Below, piece after piece: positions 1 through 8,982 of a stretch of DNA of 64,000 nucleotides. Position numbers and translations under genes: made by a program. The stretch comes from Aerococcus kribbianus (GTDB lineage Bacteria > Bacillota > Bacilli > Lactobacillales > Aerococcaceae). Below the pieces are notes generated by a model, which had not been told where the DNA came from, did not search any database, and saw only the letters and a program-made list of their open reading frames with translations. Each line of letters begins with the position of its first letter. The first letter of the stretch is position 1. The DNA is taken from contig NZ_JAPRFR010000001.1 in the NCBI RefSeq assembly GCF_026805545.1, positions 558,001-622,000 on the forward strand, read 5' to 3'.

Positions 1-1032
1 GTAGGCTTCTTCATAACCATCGCCAGCCCAAATATTAATAAACTCTTGACCAAAAATAACGAAGCCAGAAGCCACTAAAATTAATATGAAAAATTGTATT
101 CGCCCTACCATATTGAATAAGACATTAATTTCTCTTTTGTAGTCATTCGATCCAATCATCTGATGAATTTTAGGGGTAAATATTTGCGAAATAACAGTGG
201 ACATTTGAGTATAATATAAAGATATTTTCTCTCCTACACTATAGATAGCAACCGATAAGGTCCCTCGGTACCTACCTAATATAACCTTATCAAGTTCATT
301 ATTGATTTGGTCTACAACCATATTCAAGAAGATAAAGAACGAATAGCTACCCACACTAATGAACAATTCTTTATCAAAACGATTAAAGATAAACTTAATA
401 TTAAGTTTAGTAAAACAATAAATCACATTCGCTAATAATGTAACAACATTGACTAGAACTGTTACCAGTACTAAACCGATTGAACCATAGCCAGCTAACA
501 AAACTGGTAAGGAAATCAGCGGACTTGAAATTTGATTAATGATAGCGATAATGTTCTGAAAAATAAACCGTTGATTCGCAGTGATATAAGTAGAAAAGAC
601 CATTAAATTAAATCTAAAGAACATATTGAAAATAAGGAGTAAAACCATAATTTTCATTTTATGCATTTCTACCATTGTCAAACCATCACCGAAAACTAAA
701 TTAAGATTTTCGGTGATAATGAAACCAGCAAAAAGAACTAGGAGACTTATAAAAATATATATAATTGTAAATTGTCCATTTAATGCTGCAATACCTGCTT
801 GATCATTTTTTATTTTATATTTGGAAAAAAAGTGAACATAGGAACTATCAAAGCCAAAATTTAAAACACCTAAAGAGGCAATGACAGCAGCAACTAAATT
901 ATATAAACCAAAGTCATCTTGACCTAGTAACCGTATCATTATCGGGGTATATAGAATACCAATGGCTATACCTAATCCCCGTGATATATATGATAATACA
1001 GCTCCTATTCGTCGTTCTTTATAAGTCTCCAT
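1..1032 (-). CDS. Wzx-type polysaccharide flippase, 3' part missing
   Basis: The open frame runs from an ATG at 1032 off the window edge, giving 344 codons without a stop. The translation is a multi-spanning membrane protein that opens METYKERRIGAVLSYISRG, followed by alternating hydrophobic helices and short polar loops. This is the layout of the polysaccharide biosynthesis (RfbX/Wzx, MOP superfamily) flippases, which move undecaprenyl-linked repeat units across the membrane. It sits 7 bp after the pyruvyl transferase gene, at the distal end of the visible operon. The family's full length of 450-500 residues implies that 100-150 residues lie outside the window. The family is clear; the substrate is unknown. 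Confidence 0.85.
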   Translation of the reverse strand, partial: METYKERRIGAVLSYISRGLGIAIGILYTPIMIRLLGQDDFGLYNLVAAVIASLGVLNFGFDSSYVHFFSKYKIKNDQAGIAALNGQFTIIYIFISLLVLFAGFIITENLNLVFGDGLTMVEMHKMKIMVLLLIFNMFFRFNLMVFSTYITANQRFIFQNIIAIINQISSPLISLPVLLAGYGSIGLVLVTVLVNVVTLLANVIYCFTKLNIKFIFNRFDKELFISVGSYSFFIFLNMVVDQINNELDKVILGRYRGTLSVAIYSVGEKISLYYTQMSTVISQIFTPKIHQMIGSNDYKREINVLFNMVGRIQFFILILVASGFVIFGQEFINIWAGDGYEEAY

Positions 1033-1039
1033 ACATTAT

Positions 1040-2140
1040 TTACTCCTCATTAAGATTCATAGCATTTTTTAAGAATTGGATTGATTTTTGCTTTTCTAAT
1101 TCTAAAATTTGCATTGCATCTGAAAAATCAATTGTTTCTAATGCAGCGGCATAGTCATTAATAACATGACTCTTTCGGTCTTCAAGCTTAAAATTACGCA
1201 GTATCGTATCAATACGAGAATTCATATTACCACGTTTAAAAGTAATAAAATTCTTATTATAAATGATTGAAAAAGCCACACCGTGGAAGGAATCCGTTAA
1301 AAAAATTCGACTATTTTTGATATAGTCAATAAACTCTCTAGGGGACGTTTCATACGTTAATTTTTCATTGCGTTGCCCCATATTAATAACTTTTAATCCA
1401 TAATTTTTTTTATAGAAATCAATTATTTTTTCTTTTTCTTCATCTAATCCACCCAAGAAGTAAGTTAACACGTAATCTTCATCTGGACGATTATTAGCAG
1501 CTTTAGCAACTTGATTCCAATCCTCAGCAGCTAACAACATGGTCGGATCCAAAACAACTTCTGGTTGATAATCCAACATTTCATCAACAATTGCGGAGCC
1601 TTCTTTTTCACGTACGGAAATATGATTAAAGTCCGCTAAATAAGGTTTATATATATGCATAACTTCATTGGGAAGTTCAGGCAATCCAATACTAGCCGCA
1701 TAGGCAATTTTTTTACGTTTTGAAGTAAATGGAAGCATAAATTGTGGTTGTCCTTTGATATATCTTGGATTCCAAACCTGGTCGCTCCCTACGATAAAAT
1801 AGTCATAATTTTTTTCATTTTCCTGACTAAAGGCTTGTTCATTCAAATAATCATCAGTAAATGATTTAAATAAATCGGTTCGTTTATTTTCAGAAGCTGC
1901 ATATTTTCTCTCTTCAGCAAGCATTTTTATTTTTCTGGGAACTAGACGTGCATAGCCAAAAAGGTTTCTTTTTGGCTTCTCTTCCGTCATTTCTTCCATT
2001 AAAAAATCTGAGCTAGTATTAAAGGCGAGTGAATCAACCTCATAACCCAGTTTTTCAAGAATTATTTTTAAGGCATAATTCTGCAGTCGATTACCATAAT
2101 TAAAATAACCTAACAGAGTGACTATTCCAACTTTTTTCAT
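1040..2140 (-). CDS. Polysaccharide pyruvyl transferase family protein
   Basis: A 366-residue protein that opens MKKVGIVTLLGYFNYGNRLQ. It carries GSDQVWNP near residue 118 and DSFHGVAFS near residue 283, the two hallmark motifs of the polysaccharide pyruvyl transferase (CsaB-like) family. Members add pyruvate ketals to sugars, or act as related transferases, in surface polysaccharide pathways. It lies between a glycosyltransferase and the flippase in one tight operon, so it probably decorates the repeat unit before export. The exact acceptor cannot be read from the sequence, and some members of this family have other activities. Confidence 0.85.
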   Translation of the reverse strand: MKKVGIVTLLGYFNYGNRLQNYALKIILEKLGYEVDSLAFNTSSDFLMEEMTEEKPKRNLFGYARLVPRKIKMLAEERKYAASENKRTDLFKSFTDDYLNEQAFSQENEKNYDYFIVGSDQVWNPRYIKGQPQFMLPFTSKRKKIAYAASIGLPELPNEVMHIYKPYLADFNHISVREKEGSAIVDEMLDYQPEVVLDPTMLLAAEDWNQVAKAANNRPDEDYVLTYFLGGLDEEKEKIIDFYKKNYGLKVINMGQRNEKLTYETSPREFIDYIKNSRIFLTDSFHGVAFSIIYNKNFITFKRGNMNSRIDTILRNFKLEDRKSHVINDYAAALETIDFSDAMQILELEKQKSIQFLKNAMNLNEE

Positions 2141-2151
2141 AAATGCGCTCC

Positions 2152-3114
2152 TTATTTAAAAATACGAATAATTGAGTGTCTACATTGGGGATGCATCGCA
2201 AAAGCGAGCCTAGTAATGACTTGTTTTTTAGAATAAACACGAAAGAGATTTTTTAAGCCAATTCCACGTATCATTTTTCGGTACTTTTCTAGTAATGCAT
2301 TATAAGTATCAATATGATTGTTAAAATTAAAGTGATCAAAAAATAATAAGATATATTCTAAGACATATTTAGTCGCCAAGCTAATAAGCATCTCATTTTC
2401 AGGAAATTGCGTTTTTATTTCTTGCAGGGCTTTTTCGCCAGCAGTGATGCCATCGATACGATTTAATTTAAATTCTAAATTACTCGCACTATCAGGATTA
2501 TCTTCGTAATAATAAAAATCTTCAGAAATTATTTTCTTCTTTTTAGCTCTTGAATGCGTCATCACATTAAACAAATAATCTTCACTAAAGCTTAATTTTT
2601 CATACTGAAGATTATTTATTATCTGCTTCCGATATAATTTATTACAATTATAATTTGTTGTATTTTCGTGGCGCAAATAATGTAACAAAATCCTCTCATT
2701 ATCTTCTATCAACTCATCTTGTAAATGATTGCCAGCAAATTCACCACTAATATTATTTCTCAAATAACCACATTCAACAATATCGCATTCATGTTCTTTC
2801 GCGACAGTTAGCATCTTTAGATACATGTTTTCACCAATAAAATCATCGCTATCAACAAAGGTTAAATAGTCCCCGCTAGCAATTTTTAAGCCTTCATTCC
2901 TTGCTGCAGAAACACCTGCATTATCTTGGGCAATATATTTTATTCGTGAGTCTGCCTCCGCATATTTTTCACAGATTTCACCTGATCCATCACTTGATCC
3001 GTCATTAATCAAAATAATTTCTAAGTTCTGGAAACTTTGTGAAATAATACTATCAATACAGCGGACTAAAAAATTTTCTGCATTGTAAATTGGAACAATA
3101 ACCGAAAGTTTCAA
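2152..3114 (-). CDS. Family 2 glycosyltransferase
   Basis: A 320-residue protein with the GT-A opening MKLSVIVPIYNAENFL, the nucleotide-binding NDGSSDGSGEIC segment near residue 37 and a DXD-type VDSDDF near residue 88. These mark a CAZy GT2 inverting transferase that moves a sugar from a nucleotide donor to a lipid-linked acceptor at the inner face of the membrane. The C-terminal 100 residues are not distinctive. It starts 2 bp after the upstream GT4 gene ends, which suggests translational coupling. Donor and linkage are unknown. Confidence 0.88.
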   Translation of the reverse strand: MKLSVIVPIYNAENFLVRCIDSIISQSFQNLEIILINDGSSDGSGEICEKYAEADSRIKYIAQDNAGVSAARNEGLKIASGDYLTFVDSDDFIGENMYLKMLTVAKEHECDIVECGYLRNNISGEFAGNHLQDELIEDNERILLHYLRHENTTNYNCNKLYRKQIINNLQYEKLSFSEDYLFNVMTHSRAKKKKIISEDFYYYEDNPDSASNLEFKLNRIDGITAGEKALQEIKTQFPENEMLISLATKYVLEYILLFFDHFNFNNHIDTYNALLEKYRKMIRGIGLKNLFRVYSKKQVITRLAFAMHPQCRHSIIRIFK

Positions 3115-3116
3115 AC

Positions 3117-4289
3117 CTAATTCCCCTCATATACTTGAGATAATAACTGATTCCATTCTTCCTTTATAACAGATTCCTTGAAGTCTTGTACTCTCTTGAC
3201 TGCATTTTGACCCATATCTTTAGCTACTTTCTCATTATTTAATAAGAAAGCCATTTTATCTGCAAAAGCTTTGCTATCGTAATTATCAATCAAGAATCCA
3301 TTAACTTCATCTTGAATTATTTCACTAGGGCCATCTGTTTTATACGATATAACCGGCAAACCACATTCCATCGCTTCCGTAACAACTAATCCGAATCCTT
3401 CAATTCGTGACGGCAATACGAAATAAGAGGCATTTAAATAATAAGGTAAGACATCTTTTTGTTCACCGATTAATCGCACATTTTCTGATAAGTTGTTTGT
3501 TTCAATATCGTTTTCTAATCGCTTAAAGTCAGGCCCATCTCCAACAATATTAATCACAAAGTCTTCATGCGTTTCTTTCAGATAAGTTAAACTTTCAATC
3601 AACATTTCTAAGCCTTTTGTGATGTAGCTAATCCTTCCCACAAACAATATTGGCTTATCCTCTTGACTTGCTTTTGTATCTGAATAAAAGGACATAGGGT
3701 TATATATTTTTTCAACTCTAGTATTGACTTTGGATTGATAGTTTTCCTTGCTCTTATTGGTCAAAACAATGAGACAATCAAGTTTAGAAAATGCATAACT
3801 ATAAAGGTTTCCCAAATTCCAAGCATAATCATTTGCCGTTTCAAAATAGCGCTCATAAGTATTATGTAACCAGCCAACTTTTTTACTATTAAGATCTAAC
3901 AAACCTACCAATGCAGAGGCGAAAGGGCTAATCCCAATAACGATATCAAACTGATAAGGATTAAGGATGGATTCAAAAGCCTTTAATTCTCTCTTAGAAA
4001 AAGCATTTTTTATAGCAAAGTCTAAACTTTTAAATTGGTAAATATATTGATAAAACTTAGTGAAAATTATTTCCTTTATTCGTTTTGTTTTTTGCCTAAC
4101 CAGCGACTTATCCCAGATAATTTGAATATTACTATCTAACTCATAAATTAAAGTTGATGCTTTATCATAATCTGAATAAAAGAGTACGGAAACCGAATGA
4201 TCTTTGGCTAACATATTAAGAACTTTAGCTGTGACTCTTTGTTGACCACCGGTATCTGATAAATCATTAGTAATAAAACATAACTTCAT
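3117..4289 (-). CDS. Family 4 glycosyltransferase
   Basis: A 390-residue GT-B protein. The N-terminal domain opens MKLCFITNDLSDTGGQQRV, a phosphate-loop style start. The C-terminal domain has PILFVGRISYITKGLE and the E-x7-E type segment EGFGLVVTEAMECGLP near residue 305, typical of retaining GT4 enzymes such as capsule galactosyl- or glucosyltransferases. It is closely packed between the polymerase and GT2 genes, so it probably adds one sugar of the repeat unit. Specificity cannot be read from the sequence. Confidence 0.88.
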   Translation of the reverse strand: MKLCFITNDLSDTGGQQRVTAKVLNMLAKDHSVSVLFYSDYDKASTLIYELDSNIQIIWDKSLVRQKTKRIKEIIFTKFYQYIYQFKSLDFAIKNAFSKRELKAFESILNPYQFDIVIGISPFASALVGLLDLNSKKVGWLHNTYERYFETANDYAWNLGNLYSYAFSKLDCLIVLTNKSKENYQSKVNTRVEKIYNPMSFYSDTKASQEDKPILFVGRISYITKGLEMLIESLTYLKETHEDFVINIVGDGPDFKRLENDIETNNLSENVRLIGEQKDVLPYYLNASYFVLPSRIEGFGLVVTEAMECGLPVISYKTDGPSEIIQDEVNGFLIDNYDSKAFADKMAFLLNNEKVAKDMGQNAVKRVQDFKESVIKEEWNQLLSQVYEGN

Positions 4290-4298
4290 ATTTTCCTC

Positions 4299-5540
4299 CT
4301 AGTTGTGACTCATAACTGTTTCACTTATCTCATTTGCTTTTATTTTTCTAGCAATTTGGCTGCTTATCGCTATACCAATGATGTAAATAACTAGTGGATA
4401 ATTATCATACAATGGGTTTCCAGTAAAACCCCACAATATAAATAGTAATTGCATGACTTGAGACATTAATAAAAAATTAATAATCTTTTTTTGATTAAGA
4501 TTCGCAATTAATCTATCCGTTTTAACAAAATTATATATAATAGTCAGAATAAATACGCTAAAACCTATTATTCCTTGTTCTCTTAATACCTGTAGATAGA
4601 TATTATGAGCATTGTTAATAGGTATAATTTCCTTAGTTGAATAGGTTCCTTGACCGATAATAGGACTTTCTTTAAAACTATTCCACACTATCTCATAAAA
4701 CTGTAAGCGCCCAGTAGTAATATCCTCGGCATTCATACTTCTCAGCAAAATATCTTGCCCAATTTGACTCTTAACTAGAAATAAAGTAAATAAACCTGCA
4801 AAGATTATAAATGGAAATATAATCAGATACTTACGTTTGGATATTCTGAATATTAGATAGGAAATAATCACTATGCTAAAAGCTAAAAACCCTCTTTTTG
4901 CTGTGAGAAATAGTAAATAATACAAGAATAAAAATGCAATTAAATAAAAATACTTATTAATCATTTTTGTTGAAGTATTGTAAAACTTAATAAAGGTATA
5001 ATATAAAACTAAACAGATAAAAAAACCTATTATAGCTGGATTTTGAGTAAACCCTACAAGTACGTCATTATATATATAATCTAATGCATCAGAATAATGT
5101 TGTTGTGATAGATGCCTAGCGTTTATACTATTTAATAAAGGAACACTGACAATTTGCAGAATTCCTCCCATAATAAATATCGAACTAATTTTAATTACAT
5201 AGTCAATCAAAACCTCTGGCCAATCAGTTAAACTTTCTAAATTAATAAACATCAACATCACTATGATTAATGTACAAACATACTTCCAATGTTCATAAGC
5301 AATATTTGAATTCAATAATAAACCAAAACAACTAATCATAACGAATAATGATAGCATTATAAGATTGCTATTAATTCTCAAGGTAAGCTTTTGTCTAAAA
5401 ACAATCAAAAAAATACTAACTATAAAGATACTACCCATAAATAAAATATCTAAATGTGGAAAAAATATAATACCAAAAAGATAGATCGCTATAGCTAAAC
5501 AATAAATAATTGTTAAAAAAGTAGGGTTTTTATTTGTCAT
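4299..5540 (-). CDS. O-antigen ligase/Wzy-like polysaccharide polymerase
   Basis: A 413-residue protein made almost entirely of hydrophobic helices (about 11-12 membrane spans), with one larger extracytoplasmic loop around residues 255-320 containing the segment IGQGTYSTKE and an NNAHN motif. This matches the Wzy/WaaL O-antigen polymerase/ligase group, whose members join repeat units on the outer face of the membrane. Base composition is strongly AT-rich, and sequence conservation in the family is low, so the call rests on topology, loop motif and operon context beside a flippase. Confidence 0.78.
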   Translation of the reverse strand: MTNKNPTFLTIIYCLAIAIYLFGIIFFPHLDILFMGSIFIVSIFLIVFRQKLTLRINSNLIMLSLFVMISCFGLLLNSNIAYEHWKYVCTLIIVMLMFINLESLTDWPEVLIDYVIKISSIFIMGGILQIVSVPLLNSINARHLSQQHYSDALDYIYNDVLVGFTQNPAIIGFFICLVLYYTFIKFYNTSTKMINKYFYLIAFLFLYYLLFLTAKRGFLAFSIVIISYLIFRISKRKYLIIFPFIIFAGLFTLFLVKSQIGQDILLRSMNAEDITTGRLQFYEIVWNSFKESPIIGQGTYSTKEIIPINNAHNIYLQVLREQGIIGFSVFILTIIYNFVKTDRLIANLNQKKIINFLLMSQVMQLLFILWGFTGNPLYDNYPLVIYIIGIAISSQIARKIKANEISETVMSHN

Positions 5541-5870
5541 AATTAATAGTCCTTTACTACATAATTTTTCTTATTTTTATAGTTTAGTATATTATACATG
5601 TTATCTTAAATATTCTTATAGGCTTATCTTATAACTAATGATAATTGAAAGTAGATAATACATATATTTCTAGAATATTAAAGCAACCTATTTGAATAGA
5701 TTCTTTTAAATTAGCAAGTCCTAACTAAGAATTTATTCATCATTTTAATACACAAAATGAAGTGACATAAATAATTAATAAATTCTATCAATCTCTCTTA
5801 GAAATTTAAAATAGCTATGTATACAAAAGTTAAAAACTATATTAAAAAATTAAGATTTCAAATTATTTTT
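5541..5870 (-). other. AT-rich intergenic stretch inside the polysaccharide operon
   Basis: About 330 bp without a credible gene on either strand and with several short stops in all frames. It is among the most AT-rich parts of the window. I see no clear terminator hairpin, no repeat and no convincing -35/-10 pair, although chance -10-like strings are abundant at this composition. Together with the 7869-8057 gap it brackets two glycosyltransferase genes, which fits a cassette inserted into the operon. Confidence 0.5.
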
Positions 5871-6956
5871 TTAATTACTACTTAGATATATTTCTTTTAA
5901 CTTCTTACTCCCGTTAACAATATTATAATTGGACTTAGATATCTTTTCATGCCCTTTTAATTGTTCACGACAGTATTTTGATTTTTTTATTTCTTCAAGC
6001 TTATTATAAATATTTGAGTAACTTTCACTTAAATTGAAATAACTTATCAAATCAGTCAACTTTACTTCTTTAGTGATTGTATCAGAAACTAAGCATTCAA
6101 GATCAGACGACTGAGCTTCAATTAAAGTTAATGGTAAACCTTCAAATAAAGAAGGCATAAATAATACATCGAACGCGGAATAGTAATCTTGAACATTATC
6201 AACATTCCCTGCAAAATATACCACTTTAGTTAAATTTAAAGAGTCAACTAAATCCAATACCTCCTGAAATAATTCTCCTTCGCCTAACAGCACCAATCTT
6301 AAATCACTATTTTTTTTAAACATATAGTTAAAACATTTTATTAGGAATATATGATTTTTTGGCTTTGTAAAACTGGCTACATTACCAATTATAAAATTAT
6401 CTTCCCACTTTAATTTTCTTCTTAAATAGTGCCGTTTTTGGGAATTATATTTAAATTTGTTTATATCAATTGCATTTTCTAATATATTAAAGTTATCTTC
6501 TCCATATAAAAAGCTTCCTGCTGCTTTCCCACACGCCAAAGGATAATTATAATTTCTTATGAAGAGAGGTTTTAAAAATTTATGTAAGTTTGGATATTTT
6601 GTAAAAGTACTATGCCCATGAGGTATTCGCAATCTTACTCCATGTTTTTTAGCTAATTTTAATTCTAAAGCCATAGTACGACTATTCCCGTGAATATGAA
6701 TAACATCATAGCTTCCTATCTTTAAAATTTCAGATAGCTTTTTTATATACTTTACTAAATTTTTATGACGATTAGGTAAGACGTAAAAATTAGATCCGTT
6801 TTCATTAAACAAATTCTTTTGGGCATTTGTAGGTTCATTGATAAAAGCAAAATCGAAATGCATATCACTTTTATCCATCGAAATATAATTATTAAGAATT
6901 ACTTGAGTTATACCGCTATTTTTAAATTTAGTTGTACAAACGATTAATACCTTCAT
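5871..6956 (-). CDS. Family 4 glycosyltransferase (EpsF-like)
   Basis: A 361-residue GT-B protein beginning MKVLIVCTTKFKNSGITQVI. It has a conserved HIHGNSRT segment, RIPHGHSTF, and the donor-site motif PSLFEGLPLTLIEAQ near residue 276. The pattern resembles the EpsF-type GT4 transferases of Firmicutes capsule clusters. The gene is very AT-rich and flanked by two unusually long gaps (330 and 190 bp) in an otherwise tightly packed operon, suggesting it arrived with its GT2 neighbour. The sugar transferred is unknown. Confidence 0.85.
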   Translation of the reverse strand: MKVLIVCTTKFKNSGITQVILNNYISMDKSDMHFDFAFINEPTNAQKNLFNENGSNFYVLPNRHKNLVKYIKKLSEILKIGSYDVIHIHGNSRTMALELKLAKKHGVRLRIPHGHSTFTKYPNLHKFLKPLFIRNYNYPLACGKAAGSFLYGEDNFNILENAIDINKFKYNSQKRHYLRRKLKWEDNFIIGNVASFTKPKNHIFLIKCFNYMFKKNSDLRLVLLGEGELFQEVLDLVDSLNLTKVVYFAGNVDNVQDYYSAFDVLFMPSLFEGLPLTLIEAQSSDLECLVSDTITKEVKLTDLISYFNLSESYSNIYNKLEEIKKSKYCREQLKGHEKISKSNYNIVNGSKKLKEIYLSSN

Positions 6957-6977
6957 AACTATCTCCTAAATAAAATT

Positions 6978-7868
6978 CTATTTATTTTTTATTTTCCTAA
7001 TTGTTAATTTTATGAATCCAACGAATTTAGACGGACTATACCGAAATGAAGAACTAGCTAATCTTAACGAATAAACCCATTGTTTATTTTTAAGAGTATT
7101 AATCATTAATTTTTGTTTCCAAATATTCTCTATATCTGGATTGGCAGTAAGCTCATCTTTATACTTAATGAACATTCTTTCCCAACCCGAAATTTTTCTT
7201 TCCGAATTAGAAGTAATCCTTTCGTTAGAATGCTCACGATAATTTACTAAAATTTCATCAGAATACGAAATATTATAATTCTTAGCTATTTGTAAAAATA
7301 AATCCCAATCTTGATTAGAAGCTAAATTTTTTTCATATCCTCCTACATTTTCCAATACATTTTTGGGAATTACAACCAATGAATTCCCACCTATAAAATT
7401 TTTCTCTAATAATTTTTTATAAACATTACCATTGTGCAATTCGTTGTTTAATAATCTTTTAAAATTATCATTTTCATCAATAATATTAGCTTTACAATAA
7501 ACTAACCCAATAGTGTCTTCTTCAGCATTATTGAAAATATCAATTTGTTTTTCAAGTTTATCTTTTCGCCATGTGTCATCATCATCTATAAAAGCGATAT
7601 ATTTGCCTTGAGCTGCTTCAATTCCAGTATTTCTTGCATAATTAGCACCTAAATTATTCTTGTGTTGGATATATTTTATACGAGAATCCTGAATTTTTTT
7701 TATAGACTCTTCAATATTATCTCTTTTTTTATATTCTTCTCCACTATCATCAATAATAATGAACTCCAAATTAGAATAAGATTGATCCAAAACACTAATT
7801 ATAGACTTTTTTATTAGTTCAAATTCCCGTTTATACGTTGGCATGCATACACTGACTAATTCTTCCAC
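6978..7868 (-). CDS. Family 2 glycosyltransferase
   Basis: A 296-residue GT-A protein with MEELVSVCMPTYKREFEL at the start, the nucleotide-binding IIDDSGEEYKKRD segment near residue 39 and the DXD-type AFIDDDDTWR near residue 92, followed by the GT2 feature NQDWDLFLQIAKNY near residue 183. It is a probable inverting sugar transferase for the same repeat unit. It precedes the GT4 gene by 21 bp and shares its low GC content, so the two probably form one transferred pair. Confidence 0.86.
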   Translation of the reverse strand: MEELVSVCMPTYKREFELIKKSIISVLDQSYSNLEFIIIDDSGEEYKKRDNIEESIKKIQDSRIKYIQHKNNLGANYARNTGIEAAQGKYIAFIDDDDTWRKDKLEKQIDIFNNAEEDTIGLVYCKANIIDENDNFKRLLNNELHNGNVYKKLLEKNFIGGNSLVVIPKNVLENVGGYEKNLASNQDWDLFLQIAKNYNISYSDEILVNYREHSNERITSNSERKISGWERMFIKYKDELTANPDIENIWKQKLMINTLKNKQWVYSLRLASSSFRYSPSKFVGFIKLTIRKIKNK

Positions 7869-8057
7869 TATTTCACCTCGCTAATATAAATAAGAAACTG
7901 TTTTTTTATATTTTAATAAATGCATAAGTAAATAACTACAACATAGAAATAATTAACAAGATAAAATATTTGTATAAATTATTTTAAATTTAATTAATAA
8001 AACTTTCTTTAGAGCAGTTTTTTACTTATACTGACATTTTTAGTTAACAACTTTATC

Positions 8058-8531
8058 TTATCCAATGAATTCATTAATTATTTCTAAAACATTTGATGGT
8101 CGATCATATTTTTTACTGATAGGATTCTCTTTCATACTGAGGTAAACTGAGCCTAATTGGTCCATATTTTGTACCGATTTAAGATAACCCATTTCATCAA
8201 GAACAGATGACACTTGAGTTTGATGGTCATCGATATGTTCACCATATTTGGCTAACCTCGGTACTGCAATAACTTGTTTTCCTTTTTTTATTGCACCGAT
8301 AAGCGCTCCTGTCCCTCCATGGGAGATGATCAAATCAGCTTGATCCTGCTTGTTTGAAAACTTGTCTGAATCAATAAATCGTTCATAGTCATAATTTTGA
8401 GGAGTATAAGTTGATTGACCTATTTGAGCAAATATTGGCTCGGAAATAACGTCATCTTCAACTAATTCATCTAATTTCTTCAACAAACGGTCAAACTGAT
8501 ACTCTCTAGACCCTAAACTAACAAAAATCAA
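8058..8531 (-). CDS. Alg13-like glycosyltransferase catalytic subunit (PssE/Cps14G family)
   Basis: I place the start at a TTG (8531-8529) whose bases overlap the TGA stop of the gene before it, with GGAGG 9 bp upstream, giving 157 residues that open with IFVSLGSREYQFDRLL. An in-frame ATG at 8585 would add 18 residues lying inside the neighbour gene and has no Shine-Dalgarno of its own. The motif ADLIISHGGTGALIGAI near residue 83 is the donor-binding part of the GT28 family. In lactic acid bacteria this subunit works with the partner encoded just upstream as a two-part galactosyl- or glucosyltransferase. Confidence 0.83.
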   Translation of the reverse strand: MIFVSLGSREYQFDRLLKKLDELVEDDVISEPIFAQIGQSTYTPQNYDYERFIDSDKFSNKQDQADLIISHGGTGALIGAIKKGKQVIAVPRLAKYGEHIDDHQTQVSSVLDEMGYLKSVQNMDQLGSVYLSMKENPISKKYDRPSNVLEIINEFIG

Positions 8532-8974
8532 TAGATACTTCCTCCATATACTGCGTCGGGATAAATCTCTAACAATGGTTCCCATTGTACGATAAATAAA
8601 TCGGCATATTTATACATTAATTTTCCTGCTTTAGTGCCATCATAAACACGTGCAAATGTTTCGATAAAAATTATTTTTTTACCAAATAACTTTGCGATAA
8701 AGCACAATGGTAATGCCACCATAGTACCAGTGGTAATAATATAATCCGGCTTTTCTTTAAACCAAATTTTTAAAGATCCCCCAAAATTTTTTACCATTTT
8801 CCAAGGGAACCATTTGTCTTTTAATCCAGTTTGATTAAGGTAATAGTCAGCAGAACTTTTAAAACCTGTTTTTTCAGTTACCCAGAAAATATCATGCTCT
8901 TCTTCTAAGGCTTTCAATCTTTTTAATTGTTCATAATGCCCACCTGAAGAAGATACTAAACATATTTTCGCCAT
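8528..8974 (-). CDS. Alg14-like glycosyltransferase accessory subunit (PssD/Cps14F family)
   Basis: A 148-residue protein starting MAKICLVSSSGGHYEQL, a signature of the Alg14/PssD/Cps14F family of membrane-anchored partners that recruit the Alg13-like catalytic subunit. A GTG at 8986 is also in frame and overlaps the preceding stop, but the ATG at 8974 has GAGG 6 bp upstream and matches the family length of about 149 residues. The stop overlaps the start of the catalytic subunit gene (ATTGA), so the two are translationally coupled, consistent with a 1:1 complex. Confidence 0.84.
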   Translation of the reverse strand: MAKICLVSSSGGHYEQLKRLKALEEEHDIFWVTEKTGFKSSADYYLNQTGLKDKWFPWKMVKNFGGSLKIWFKEKPDYIITTGTMVALPLCFIAKLFGKKIIFIETFARVYDGTKAGKLMYKYADLFIVQWEPLLEIYPDAVYGGSIY

Positions 8975-8982
8975 AATCTGCC

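Noticed and set aside
8532-8585. N-terminal extension of the Alg13-like protein from an ATG at 8585
   Set aside because: It lies inside the partner gene and has no Shine-Dalgarno, while a TTG with GGAGG at the proper distance gives the expected protein start.
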